A DNA stretch of 64,000 nucleotides from Candidatus Gastranaerophilales bacterium (GCA_944322975.1 CALUQS010000048.1:1-64000); one strand, 5' to 3'. Positions 52,536 to 61,081 are shown, counted from the first letter of the stretch. Made by a program: numbers and translations. Notes: a model not told the origin generated them from the letters alone.

Positions 52536-53423
52536 TTATAGCGCCCATGCCGGATCTAATTTACCGAATTTTACGTTATTGTAATAATAAGTTAAGATTT
52601 GATAAGCACTGTACCCGCTTTGTGCAAGCTTGTTAGCACCATGCTGGCTCATTCCGAGTCCATGCCCGTTCTTTTTTATTCCCTCATCAAACGAAGGTAC
52701 GGATTTTAAGAAAGGTAAATCTTTATTCCATACAGCACCTGAATTAACCGTATGCCCGCCTGCTGAAGCGGAATAGTACGCAGGTATAACTTTTTGGTTA
52801 TAGGTAATAACAACACCCTTTGTCTCTATAACTGCACTGTTTGTTGTGGCTGTTTCCGCAGAAGCTCCGCCGTAGGCCTGATCTTCGGGTGTATCTTTTA
52901 AATCATAACCTCTTGAGGCTCTTTTCCCCTTATTGGCTATAGCATAACTTCTTGCTGCAATTGCCTGCGCCTTTAAAGCCTCATAACTCCATTTTGAAGG
53001 CATTTCAGACGGAACAACACCTAACAGGTAATCTTCTAAAGGCAGATTATTTACTACAACAAGATTTCCTCCACGGTTTTCTATTATAAATTCACCTCTG
53101 TACCATCTTCTTTTGGTAGAAATAAATCCGCTGTCATTAGGTTTTACAACAACTCTGTTAATGTTGAGATTAAACCATTGATTTTGCAGCTCAATAGAAA
53201 TTGTATTGCCTGTAGCTTTAAAAGGATATGCCTTCATTGCCGATAGTTTGTAAAAAGCTTTGTTATGCAAAGGGCTTATTAATTGGGCATCTTTGCTTGT
53301 TCCCACACTAACCTGTTTTACCCCGTCTACCAAACCTATTTTCATTGCAAAAGCTTGTGATTGCAAGAGAAAAGGCGTTGCAACTAATATAAATATAAAT
53401 AATAAAATTTTGTTAACATTCAT
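52536..53423 (-). CDS. SpoIID/LytB domain protein
   Basis: The 295-residue exported protein has a signal peptide (LLFIFILVATPFLLQSQAFA). The SpoIID domain has GGNLVVVNNLPLEDYLLGVVPSEMPSKWSYEALKAQAIAARSYA (about 115-160), with the catalytic-type Glu in PSEMP. YYSASAGGHTVNSG and HGLGMSQHGANKLA follow. It probably cleaves denuded glycan strands of peptidoglycan as a lytic transglycosylase. Members are common in cyanobacteria, so it does not imply sporulation. A 100-residue gene precedes it by 2 bp. Confidence 0.9.
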   Translation of the reverse strand: MNVNKILLFIFILVATPFLLQSQAFAMKIGLVDGVKQVSVGTSKDAQLISPLHNKAFYKLSAMKAYPFKATGNTISIELQNQWFNLNINRVVVKPNDSGFISTKRRWYRGEFIIENRGGNLVVVNNLPLEDYLLGVVPSEMPSKWSYEALKAQAIAARSYAIANKGKRASRGYDLKDTPEDQAYGGASAETATTNSAVIETKGVVITYNQKVIPAYYSASAGGHTVNSGAVWNKDLPFLKSVPSFDEGIKKNGHGLGMSQHGANKLAQSGYSAYQILTYYYNNVKFGKLDPAWAL

Positions 53424-53425
53424 TT

Positions 53426-53728
53426 CTATAACGTTTCTGCTTTTTCAAGAAATCCTATTATCTCTATGGCTATTTGTTTGCGGGTCGATTCATCAGCTTC
53501 TCTTAAATATCCGAAAGCTTCGGCAATTTGCTCATCTGTGTCATACCATCTGTTCAAAACATAATTGAATGCACCGAGCAAATTGTTTTGCAACACAACC
53601 CCGTAATCCTGCGCTTTATTTTTAATAAAACGAGCACATTCAATCTGCGTGTCGTGTTTTGCGTTTTTTATTAAACTGACCGCAAGACTTAAAGTTGGTT
53701 CCTGATCGTACCAGCGTTTGTTATTCAT
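53426..53728 (-). CDS. 100-residue helical hypothetical protein
   Basis: Not recognised. Two similar helical segments repeat a pattern, RWYDQEPTLSLAVSLIKNA and RWYDTDEQIAEAFGYLREA. Each is followed by a helix with RKQIAIEII-type or TQIECARFI-type sequence, so it seems to be an internal duplication of an about 50-residue unit. No signal peptide, hence cytoplasmic. It is co-transcribed with the SpoIID gene downstream (2-bp gap). Confidence 0.55.
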   Translation of the reverse strand: MNNKRWYDQEPTLSLAVSLIKNAKHDTQIECARFIKNKAQDYGVVLQNNLLGAFNYVLNRWYDTDEQIAEAFGYLREADESTRKQIAIEIIGFLEKAETL

Positions 53729-53805
53729 GATGATTCTCCAACTTTTAACATTATATCATTAAATTTTAATATGAAAAATTTGTTAAAAATTTTTCTGTAG
53801 AAAGA

Positions 53806-54483
53806 CTAGGTGCAATTTATTTCACCGCTTACATACATCATTTGTGCAAGGTGAATATCTTTTTTAGTTGTAATTTTTATATTAGAATAACTGCCCTCGC
53901 TTATATAAACATCTTTGCCAAGCGCCTCGACAAGTCCTGAGTCATCCGAAAATCCCCGTCCCTCAAATTTTTTGTGTGCCTGCATAATAAGAGAATATTC
54001 AAAAATCTGAGGTGTTTGAACATACCAGAGACAATTTCTGTCAGGTGTTGAAGTAATTTTGTTATTTTCATCAGTTTTTTTTATTGTGTCAACAGCCCTG
54101 ACGCCTAAAATAGCAGCTTTTGTTTTTATAGCTGTTTCAAGACAATTTTTTATGTCCTCCTGTTTTACAAGCGGACGGGCCGCATCGTGTATTGCAACTA
54201 TATCAGGATTAGCGCACGCTTTAAGCGCATTATACACAGAAGCTTGCCTTGTTGTGCCTCCGGGAACAACTTTTATTCCAAAAAGATTATTTTTCTTTAA
54301 TAGTTCTTTTAACTCCTGTTCAAAATCTTTTGAAGATGAAACCACAATTTCACACGGGTTAAAAGGCAAAAAAGCTTCTATTGAGTGAAGAATAACTTCT
54401 TTCTCTACGATTTTTTCGAGAAGTTTATTTTTTCCGTATCTGGCTGAACTTCCGCCGGCAGTTATAACAACAGCAAATTTCAT
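53806..54483 (-). CDS. ispD: 2-C-methyl-D-erythritol 4-phosphate cytidylyltransferase
   Basis: Third enzyme of the MEP isoprenoid pathway. The 225 residues have the nucleotide loop VVITAGGSSARYGKNK (4-19), VPGGTTRQASVYNAL near 74-88, IHDAARPLVK (about 97-106) and TPDRNCLWYVQTPQIF. Their order is typical. It follows thiL by 11 bp. ispF, a frequent neighbour, is absent. Confidence 0.95.
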   Translation of the reverse strand: MKFAVVITAGGSSARYGKNKLLEKIVEKEVILHSIEAFLPFNPCEIVVSSSKDFEQELKELLKKNNLFGIKVVPGGTTRQASVYNALKACANPDIVAIHDAARPLVKQEDIKNCLETAIKTKAAILGVRAVDTIKKTDENNKITSTPDRNCLWYVQTPQIFEYSLIMQAHKKFEGRGFSDDSGLVEALGKDVYISEGSYSNIKITTKKDIHLAQMMYVSGEINCT

Positions 54484-54494
54484 ATTTATATCCT

Positions 54495-55424
54495 TTAAAA
54501 ATGTTTAAAACTTTTATCTTCAAATTCCTGTTTTATTTTTGCAGCAATTCCTTTTGTTATTTTTTTATCAGAAACCGTACCTATTTTAAAGAAACTTGTT
54601 TTATCAAGTTTTTCAAAAATTTTGGGTTCAACGCAGCATACAAGTTCAAAATCTTCCCCACCCCACATTGTAAGATTTTTCCAATCATCAGGGAAGGTGT
54701 CTTTTAATTCTTTGTCAACCGGTATTGATGGTAAATCGATATCGAACAAATACCCGCATACGGCAGAAAGTTTGTATAATGCATCACCCAAACCATCGGA
54801 AGAGTCCATCATTGCTATACTTTTTATATTACACTCTAAAGCGGTCTGCATGATGACCTTGCTTTTTTCAATTTGCGCTTCCGGTAAGAGATGTTTTTTT
54901 AAAAGAAGAGCCGGTTCTGTCTTTTTCTGAGAAAGCAGTCTTAAACCTCCTGCACTGCTGCCGTGTGTGCCGGTTACAACAATTATATCCCCGGGTTTAG
55001 CGAAGGTTCTTGATACTTTTACATTGTTATATTTTTTGCCTGCGGCGCATATAGAAATATACACATTTTGTGCACCGGTCAAATCTCCTCCGGCAACTGT
55101 AACCCCGTATTTGGAAACAGATTTTTCAACACCTTTGTAAAAATCTTTAACAAAATCAATATCTTTATTTTTAGGAAGAGAAAGAGAAATAGTAACAAAC
55201 AAAGGCACAGCACCGGCGGCTGCAAGGTCAGACAAATTAACATTCACTGCTTTTTGACCGAGTGTATATGCATCAGTTGTCTTAAGAGAAAAATGAACAT
55301 TCTCTACCAGGCTGTCTTGTGTTATACAAAGGTCAAAATCTTTCAGATAAGCGCAATCATCCCCGAGAAGAGAAACATCAGAAAGTGTTTTGTTTATTAT
55401 ATCAAGATATTCAAGCTCTTTCAT
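54495..55424 (-). CDS. thiL: Thiamine-monophosphate kinase
   Basis: Phosphorylates thiamine monophosphate to thiamine diphosphate. The 309 residues show LLGDDCAYL (near 20-28), the double-acid TQDSLVENVHF, NVNLSDLAAAGAVPLFVTISLSLP, GGDLTGA (about 113-119), VVTGTHGSSAGGL and MDSSDGLGDAL. Metal-binding Asp residues in these motifs are intact. It heads a thiL-ispD unit on the minus strand. Confidence 0.94.
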   Translation of the reverse strand: MKELEYLDIINKTLSDVSLLGDDCAYLKDFDLCITQDSLVENVHFSLKTTDAYTLGQKAVNVNLSDLAAAGAVPLFVTISLSLPKNKDIDFVKDFYKGVEKSVSKYGVTVAGGDLTGAQNVYISICAAGKKYNNVKVSRTFAKPGDIIVVTGTHGSSAGGLRLLSQKKTEPALLLKKHLLPEAQIEKSKVIMQTALECNIKSIAMMDSSDGLGDALYKLSAVCGYLFDIDLPSIPVDKELKDTFPDDWKNLTMWGGEDFELVCCVEPKIFEKLDKTSFFKIGTVSDKKITKGIAAKIKQEFEDKSFKHF

Positions 55425-55453
55425 AATAATATTTTAGCAGGAAGTTATTATTT

Positions 55454-56257
55454 TTAAAATTTTATGCTTTTTATATAGTATCTGCCGCAATTACTGCCCA
55501 AATCAATATCAGCGTCAAAAATTTTCGACAAATTAGATGAGGTAAGTATATCTTCCTTTTTCCCCTGTTTGTATATTGTTTTGTTGTATATCAGTGCTGC
55601 GTGAGTAATCTGCGGAAAAATTTCTGCAACATCGTGGGTAACTAGTATTATACATGCATTTTGGGCAAGTTTTTGTAAAGTATTAATAAAACTATACTGT
55701 GCCTTTACATCAAGCCCGGTTGTTGGTTCATCAAGAATAAAAGCCTCGGGGTTGTGAATCAGAGAACGTCCGATTAAACAGCGTCTTTGTTCGCCTGAAC
55801 TCATTTGAGCAAATTTTTTGTCTTTTAGTTTTGTGATTTCAAGAAATTTCATTACCTCTTCGGCTTTTTTAATCTGTTCATCAGAAAAACTGTGGTGTCT
55901 GTATACGCCAAGCGCACTGTTATATCCGCTTAAAACTACTTCGTATGCTGTTTCTGACGGACTGAAACCAGAAAAACGACTTTGTAAACCATTGGAAATT
56001 ATTCCCAGATGTTTTTTTAGTTCAAAAATATCCCACCTGTCTTTTCCAAAAATTTCTTTTTTAAACGGATATTGTGTGTTTGGGTACAAATCATTTGAAA
56101 AAAGTTTCATTAACGTTGATTTGCCGCTTCCGTTTGGGCCTAATATAACCCAGTTTTCACCTTTTTTTATTTTTAGATTGATATTTTCTAAAACAGTTGT
56201 CATTGCATAGTTGACATACACATTTTCAAAATCAATTATTGTTTGGTTACTGTCCAC
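55454..56257 (-). CDS. ABC transporter ATP-binding protein (YlmA/ModF-like)
   Basis: A single ATPase domain of 267 residues has Walker A LGPNGSGKSTLMKL (about 36-49), Q-loop LGIISNGLQSRF, signature MSSGEQRRCLIGRSL, Walker B AFILDEPTTGLD and switch His in LVTHDVAEIFPQITH. The last ending matches the YlmA/ModF-type ATPases, which have no known permease partner. Start is GTG 56257 with GAGG 7 nt upstream. No membrane component lies nearby; thiL follows 29 bp downstream. Confidence 0.86.
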   Translation of the reverse strand: MDSNQTIIDFENVYVNYAMTTVLENINLKIKKGENWVILGPNGSGKSTLMKLFSNDLYPNTQYPFKKEIFGKDRWDIFELKKHLGIISNGLQSRFSGFSPSETAYEVVLSGYNSALGVYRHHSFSDEQIKKAEEVMKFLEITKLKDKKFAQMSSGEQRRCLIGRSLIHNPEAFILDEPTTGLDVKAQYSFINTLQKLAQNACIILVTHDVAEIFPQITHAALIYNKTIYKQGKKEDILTSSNLSKIFDADIDLGSNCGRYYIKSIKF

Positions 56258-56371
56258 TAAAAACCTCGGTTTTTGAAATTAATTATTTAGAGTTATTATC
56301 AAATAAAAATTTTTCTTTGTAAAACAGATACTCACAGATTATCAACTATTTTTGCAATTATTTCATAATTT

Positions 56372-56500
56372 CATATAATCCACTGCCCTCGATAGCATAA
56401 ACCTGATGAATTATGCGACCTCGCTGCCTCTCATAAATATAAATATGCCGGCGGCATATTTACCCGGCAGAGTGCGACAAACGAGGTTCCTCTAAGACAT
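56372..56500. repeat. Dispersed intergenic repeat, copy D
   Basis: The left end CATATAATCCACTGCCCTCG (56372-56391) corresponds to copies A and C. Hairpins in the middle are GCATAA/TTATGC and a near-palindrome AAATATGCCGGCGGCATATTT cut by one base. The right end ACAAACGAGGTTCCTCTAAG (56477-56496), then ACAT, corresponds to the right motif of B and C. It lies in the divergent gap between the ABC ATPase and the transglutaminase-like gene. Confidence 0.55.
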
Positions 56501-56532
56501 TTTTTACCATAATAGCAATTTTAAAATTTCAG

Positions 56533-57186
56533 ATGTTTTATGCAGGTATGCAAATCAATCCGGTAATATCGTTCAAATCAAGAAACAGTCTGATAAAAGA
56601 TGCCGATTATTTACGCCGTACAGTTAACCGGCATTTTCCTGTTGTTGCTTACTCGAAAGCTGCGCATGAAGCGTGGCCGGAGTTTTTGTTAATAAAGAAA
56701 TTTAAGGAATTTATTCTTTCTAAAAACAAAATTCTTTTAGATTACAGACAGGACAGGCGCTATGTAAAAAATCCTTTTACCTGGTACAAAAATATTCTCT
56801 ACTGTATATCAAAAGAAAAAATTGGCGCCTGTGCAGAACAATCAGAGCTAATAGAACTTGCATTGCGCATAAATGGTATACAAAATTGCGGCAAAGCCTC
56901 GCTGGTTGATAGTGCAGGAAATTTTCTCAATCATAGTGTAGCATTCATAAAAACAGATAATAATTCAAAAAAAACTATTATTATTGACCCGTGGTTGCAA
57001 GATTGCGGATACATAGAAGAAATACTTTGTAAATACCGCAACGAATATGCAAAATATTTTAAAAGACCGGCTTGCGGCACCGGTTTAAAATTAGTGGCAA
57101 GACCACCTAAAAAATTAACCCCTGAGCAGATGGAATATTTCAGAGAAAAATACCCCGGGCTTGTTATTCAAAAGAAACTCTTTTAA
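56533..57186 (+). CDS. Transglutaminase-like Cys protease fold protein
   Basis: The 217-residue protein is not a named family to me. A possible catalytic triad fits the transglutaminase-like order. It comprises Cys100 in KIGACAEQSELIELALR, His134 in FLNHSVAFI and Asp152 in IIIDPWLQDCGY. The N-terminus (MFYAGMQINPVISFKS) lacks a signal peptide. The C-terminus (PKKLTPEQMEYFREKYPGL) is charged. It could be a peptidase or a protein-crosslinking or -cleaving enzyme. It is isolated and convergent with the exonuclease gene (6-bp gap). Confidence 0.55.
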   Translation: MFYAGMQINPVISFKSRNSLIKDADYLRRTVNRHFPVVAYSKAAHEAWPEFLLIKKFKEFILSKNKILLDYRQDRRYVKNPFTWYKNILYCISKEKIGACAEQSELIELALRINGIQNCGKASLVDSAGNFLNHSVAFIKTDNNSKKTIIIDPWLQDCGYIEEILCKYRNEYAKYFKRPACGTGLKLVARPPKKLTPEQMEYFREKYPGLVIQKKLF

Positions 57187-57192
57187 ACAAAA

Positions 57193-58119
57193 TCAAGAGT
57201 TGTGTTTGTCTGATTTCAATATTTGAATATTTCTTGTCTCTGAAAAATCGTATCTTGCTGCTTTTATTTTTTCTCTTGTTTCTTCATCAAGACTGTGCCC
57301 GTTAACGAGTCTGTCAACAAAACCATTGTTAAGTTTTACAGCTTTTGGCAGGGCTCCTATTTCATCTAAGATATCTTTTATTTGAACAAAATCATAAGAA
57401 TAAGACTGTTTTGATTGATAAACAAGAGTTTCTCCCGTCATAGACTCAACGGGTTTTCCACCCTCGTCAAAATAAAGTTTAAAAATTGATTTTAAATCCT
57501 GCAGCTCCGACTGCATTGTCTGGACAGCCTGTTGAATCCTCAGGTATCTTTCAAACAGATATTCAATGTTATCAATCTGTTTCATCTGCCAGTCGTATTT
57601 TTTCTCATACAATTTTTTGAGTTTAGGGTAAGCTTTGGCCAGACCTATTGTGTCTGCCATTGCACGGTGTCTTGTATCAAATTCCACACCGAATTTGTTC
57701 ATCAAGTTTTCAAGCCCGTGAGATTCAAACTCCGGATAAACTTCTTTAAATAAAAATTGTGAATCAATCCTCTGGTTTTCTATGGGCTTTCCGTAAAGTC
57801 TTTTAGAGGCCTCATTAATAAAGTTATAGTCAAATATTGCATTATGCGCAACTAACGGATAATCCCCGATGAATTCTAAAATTTTTGGCATGACTTCTTC
57901 TTCAGTAGGCTTGTCAGCAACCATTTCTTCTGTTATACCGTGCACTGCCATACTTGATTTTCGTATATGCTGCAGGGGATTAATCAACGTTTCATAGCTG
58001 TCTTTTATAACCCCGTTTTCAAGTCTTACAGCAGCAAATTCTATTATTCTTTCTTTTTTATAATCCAATCCGGTTGTTTCAACATCAAGGACAATTTCTA
58101 TACATTTTTTTCTTGGCAT
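57193..58119 (-). CDS. DEDDh 3'-5' exonuclease (DNA polymerase III epsilon-like)
   Basis: The 308-residue protein has the exonuclease domain at 1-180. Asp12 and Glu14 in VLDVETTGLDY are Exo I, HNAIFDYNF is Exo II, and HRAMADTIGLAKAY is Exo III with the catalytic His and Asp. The following about 130 residues are unrecognised. They include a coiled coil (QAVQTMQSELQDLKSIF) and a domain with KLNNGFVDRLVNGHSLDEETREKI. This may be the proofreading epsilon subunit or a repair or RNA-processing exonuclease. Confidence 0.85.
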   Translation of the reverse strand: MPRKKCIEIVLDVETTGLDYKKERIIEFAAVRLENGVIKDSYETLINPLQHIRKSSMAVHGITEEMVADKPTEEEVMPKILEFIGDYPLVAHNAIFDYNFINEASKRLYGKPIENQRIDSQFLFKEVYPEFESHGLENLMNKFGVEFDTRHRAMADTIGLAKAYPKLKKLYEKKYDWQMKQIDNIEYLFERYLRIQQAVQTMQSELQDLKSIFKLYFDEGGKPVESMTGETLVYQSKQSYSYDFVQIKDILDEIGALPKAVKLNNGFVDRLVNGHSLDEETREKIKAARYDFSETRNIQILKSDKHNS

Positions 58120-58258
58120 TCAAATCTCCCTCATTATTATATTATCACAAACCATTATTCAGTCATCTAATTAAAAAATTTTTCACTTTATCTAAAAATT
58201 AAAATGTCTTTAAAAAGCAGCAATAACTTGCAATACAGGAGCTAAACACACACAGGAC

Positions 58259-58286
58259 TTGACTTTTTATCTTTATGAAGTAATAT
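58259..58286 (+). promoter_or_regulatory. Promoter for the lytic transglycosylase leader
   Basis: TTGACT (58259-58264) and TAATAT (58281-58286) are separated by 16 bp. Transcription would begin near 58293, about 270 nt before the start codon chosen for the transglycosylase. Confidence 0.55.
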
Positions 58287-58303
58287 AAACAAGAAACAGG
58301 TTA

Positions 58304-58525
58304 TTTAATCTTTTTGTGAATGTCAAAGCAATCAGATTAAAAAATTTGTTTTCCGGGGGCTCCCGATGGGGCTAGGACGGTTAGTCAGCACCGGCGGTGT
58401 AAAATAAATACGTGCTGAAATAATTACATCGCAACAGCTTTAACAAGACTACTGATAACAGCCCAAATTTTGGAGGAAGGTTGTATTTTTAACAGCCGTA
58501 AACAAAATCGAGCCGTAGATACAAG
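58304..58525 (+). promoter_or_regulatory. Structured 5' leader, possible riboswitch, upstream of the lytic transglycosylase
   Basis: The leader is much richer in G and C than neighbouring gaps. It holds an 8-bp stem (TTTAATCT 58304-58311 with AGATTAAA 58334-58341), a CGGG/CCCG hairpin at about 58354-58365, and GGGGCTAGGACGGTTAG. It also holds TCAGCAC (58385-58391) paired with GTGCTGA (58412-58418) enclosing CACC/GGTG. The G-rich core followed by CAACAGC loosely recalls the cyclic-di-AMP (ydaO) riboswitch, which often controls cell-wall hydrolases. The match is not good enough to name it. Confidence 0.45.
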
Positions 58526-58565
58526 CTTTTACCCCGTTTCGATTTACAAAACAGAGGATTACAAT

Positions 58566-59165
58566 TTGATTAGAAAGTTACTAACACTAACCTTACTACT
58601 CATCTCCTGCATTTTAGCAAATCCGCAATACACGCAAGCAGCTACGTCAAAAGCAACAGTCAAAGATTACATTGTTAAGCACTCTTTGGAAATGGGCGTG
58701 GATCCTGCTATCGGATTGAGTATAGCTAAAATGGAATCAGGATTTGTACATGAAAAAAGAAGTTCATTCGGTGCTGTTGGCGTTTTTCAGCTAATGCCTT
58801 CAACCGCCCGAAAACTCGGCTATAACCCGTATCAGCTGAGTGATAATATCCGAGGCGGTTTGATGTATTACAAAATGATGTATCAAAAATTCGGTTCTAT
58901 GGAACTTGCGCTTGCAGCATACAACGCAGGCCCTGGTAATGTCAACAAATACAAAGGTGTTCCGCCTTTTGCAGAGACAAAACGTTTTATCAGCGGAATC
59001 ATGAATGAATATAATTCACAAAAAATTAATCCGGATCCTGCCATATTGAAATATCAAAAAAACGGTATTTACAAAGGGCCTTTAACTATAGACAAAGAGG
59101 CTAATGTATTAAGAAAAAATACACTTGACAGCCTTCCTATAGTTACATTAACGGGTTCTATTTAA
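58566..59165 (+). CDS. Secreted lytic transglycosylase (SLT domain)
   Basis: Cleaves the glycan strands of peptidoglycan, leaving 1,6-anhydromuramic acid. The 199-residue protein has a signal peptide (LIRKLLTLTLLLISCILA). The SLT domain has GVDPAIGLSIAKMESGF with catalytic-type Glu, SSFGAVGVFQLMPSTARKLGYNPYQL, NIRGGLMYYKMM and LALAAYNAGPGNVNKYKG. The start chosen is TTG 58566, with GAGGA 8 nt upstream and the signal peptide beginning there; the longer frame from TTG 58470 runs through the leader. Confidence 0.9.
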   Translation: MIRKLLTLTLLLISCILANPQYTQAATSKATVKDYIVKHSLEMGVDPAIGLSIAKMESGFVHEKRSSFGAVGVFQLMPSTARKLGYNPYQLSDNIRGGLMYYKMMYQKFGSMELALAAYNAGPGNVNKYKGVPPFAETKRFISGIMNEYNSQKINPDPAILKYQKNGIYKGPLTIDKEANVLRKNTLDSLPIVTLTGSI

Positions 59166-59186
59166 CACTTTAGACTTAACAATATA

Positions 59187-59238
59187 AAAAGCATTTTGTA
59201 AAGATTTATCAAAAAAGTACAAAATGCTTTTTTTTATT
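59187..59238 (+). terminator. Rho-independent terminator after the transglycosylase
   Basis: AAAAGCATTTTGTA (59187-59200) pairs with TACAAAATGCTTTT (59218-59231), followed by more Ts. Confidence 0.87.
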
Positions 59239-59276
59239 TTAAAATATAAACATGGTTATAAACGAGCTGAGGACGA

Positions 59277-59957
59277 ATGTTTAAAGAGACAAAAACACAC
59301 GAGGTCACTACCGACGTAGTTATTTTTACTATCAAAGATGATAAACTAAAGGTACTACTTGTTAGACGTGCCAACGAACCTTTTAAAGGCAAATGGGCAT
59401 TGCCGGGCGGTTATATCCGTATTTCGGAAACGATTGACGAGGCGGCTTTACGTATCTTAAAAGAGAAAACAAACGTTCAAAATATTTATCTTGAACAGCT
59501 CTATACCTTTGGAGACCCGCTGCGTCACCCTGCTGCACGTGTTATTACCTGCGCATATTTTGCTTTGATACGTTCTGATGACATAGTCCTTTCTTTTGAA
59601 GAAAACACGGAAATCACAGAGGTAAAATGGCATCCTGTCAACAGTCTTCCGGCGCTTGCATTCGACCACAAAGAGATTATTGAATATTCACTTAAACGTA
59701 CGCGGGAACGTCTTGAATTCTGTCCGATTGCGTTCCAGCTTTTGCCGCAAAAATTTACTCTTACAGAGCTTCAAAAAGCTTACGAACTGATTCTTATGAA
59801 AAAGCTTGATAAACGTAATTTCAGAAAGAAATTTTTATCGCTTTCTATTTTGAAAGAGCTGGATGAATACACTAAATCAGGTTCTAAAAGACCGGCAAGA
59901 CTCTATTCTTTTGACAAGATAACTCTGGATTCCAAAAGAGGACATTTCTTCTCTTAA
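59277..59957 (+). CDS. Nudix-domain regulator of the NrtR type
   Basis: The 226-residue protein has an N-terminal Nudix fold (8-140) with GKWALPGGYIRISETIDEAALRIL. The Nudix box is degenerate: the REUxEExGU part reads RILKEKTNV, so the key Glu residues are partly lost and catalysis is doubtful. A C-terminal winged helix (FTLTELQKAYELILMKKLDKRNFRKKFL) follows. This matches NrtR, a repressor of NAD salvage genes that senses ADP-ribose. GAGG 5 nt upstream supports the ATG. The target genes are not adjacent. Confidence 0.82.
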   Translation: MFKETKTHEVTTDVVIFTIKDDKLKVLLVRRANEPFKGKWALPGGYIRISETIDEAALRILKEKTNVQNIYLEQLYTFGDPLRHPAARVITCAYFALIRSDDIVLSFEENTEITEVKWHPVNSLPALAFDHKEIIEYSLKRTRERLEFCPIAFQLLPQKFTLTELQKAYELILMKKLDKRNFRKKFLSLSILKELDEYTKSGSKRPARLYSFDKITLDSKRGHFFS

Positions 59958-59980
59958 TTTTTGGCAAAAACCGGAATTAC

Positions 59981-61081
59981 ATGCCTGATTTAATAAAAAT
60001 TTTAAACTATAATTGTTTTATGGCTAATAAAAATGAAAAAAGTAAAGTTGCAGTAGCACTTTCCGGCGGTCTTGACAGCAGTGTAACCTGTTATCTGTTA
60101 AAACAACAGGGCTATGATGTGTGTGCTGTTACCGTCAAAATGGTTGATGATGAAAAGTTTGACTCTATTGTTCAAAATGCCAATGATGTTGCTAAAAAAC
60201 TTGATATACCTCATCATGTCTTAAATTTGAGCAGGGAATTTAAAAAAGACGTCATAGATTATTTTGAAAATTCTTATAAACTCGGAAAAACTCCGAATCC
60301 TTGTATTTTATGCAACCGCACAATAAAATGGGGACGGTTATTTGATTACGCAATTGATACACTCGGATGTGATTTTGTTGCGTCCGGACATTACGCCCGC
60401 ATTATTGATGACAACGGGGTAAAAAAAATGTTTCCGGCCAGAGATGAAAAAAAAGACCAGCAGTATTATTTGTTTGAACTTAATCAAAAACATTTGAACA
60501 AAATTCTATTTCCTTTAAGCGATTATCTAAAAGAAGAAATAAGACAAATTGCTATAGATAACGACCTGCCGTCTAAATCCTCAAAAGACAGTCAGGACAT
60601 TTGTTTTATCACAAAACCGCTGACAACAAAAAAATATCTTTTAAACAAATTCGGTACAAAAAAAGGGGATTTTTTATACATAAAAGACTCACGCAAACTG
60701 GGAGTGCATGAAGGTTTTTGGCAATATACAATCGGACAGCGAAAAGGTATAGGCATTGCCTTTGAAGAGCCTTTGTATGTGGTCAAACTCGATGCCAAAA
60801 ACAATGTTGTTTATGTAGGGACAAAAGAAGATTTATACAGTGATTCACTCTCAATAAAAGATGTTAAATTTCAGTACCCGTTTGAAGTTGAAACTTTTTA
60901 TGCAATGGTAAAAATCCGCTACAATATGCAGGCGCAAAAAGCTTTTGTCAAATATAACAGCAATGATAAAACAGCGGTAATAAGTTTTGAATCTCCGGTC
61001 AGCTCAGTTACTCCGGGACAGGCTGTTGTGTTTTATGATGTTAATGACAAACATTTAATAGGCGGAGGCTGGATTGACTGA
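59981..61081 (+). CDS. mnmA: tRNA-specific 2-thiouridylase MnmA
   Basis: Thiolates uridine-34 of Lys, Glu and Gln tRNAs. The PP-loop is SGGLDSS with KVAVALSGGLDSSVTCYLL. The Cys pair for persulfide transfer lies in GKTPNPCILCNRTIKWG and SQDICFI. GHYARI, KDQQYYLFEL, QYTIGQRKGIGI and VSSVTPGQAVVFYD are all typical. Length is 366 from 59981, or 353 if the ATG at 60020 (MANKNEKSK) is used. It overlaps the hydE start by 8 bp. Confidence 0.94.
   Translation: MPDLIKILNYNCFMANKNEKSKVAVALSGGLDSSVTCYLLKQQGYDVCAVTVKMVDDEKFDSIVQNANDVAKKLDIPHHVLNLSREFKKDVIDYFENSYKLGKTPNPCILCNRTIKWGRLFDYAIDTLGCDFVASGHYARIIDDNGVKKMFPARDEKKDQQYYLFELNQKHLNKILFPLSDYLKEEIRQIAIDNDLPSKSSKDSQDICFITKPLTTKKYLLNKFGTKKGDFLYIKDSRKLGVHEGFWQYTIGQRKGIGIAFEEPLYVVKLDAKNNVVYVGTKEDLYSDSLSIKDVKFQYPFEVETFYAMVKIRYNMQAQKAFVKYNSNDKTAVISFESPVSSVTPGQAVVFYDVNDKHLIGGGWID

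Noticed and set aside
17308-56500. Dispersed repeats as integron attC sites or a CRISPR array
   Set aside because: The ends do not read as RYYYAAC/GTTRRRY core sites, there is no integrase gene of that type, and copies are kilobases apart rather than regularly spaced.
58371-58400. Mini-ykkC (guanidine) riboswitch in the transglycosylase leader
   Set aside because: GGACGG sits in one small loop, but the second hairpin lacks the ACGR loop and the downstream gene is unrelated to guanidine export.
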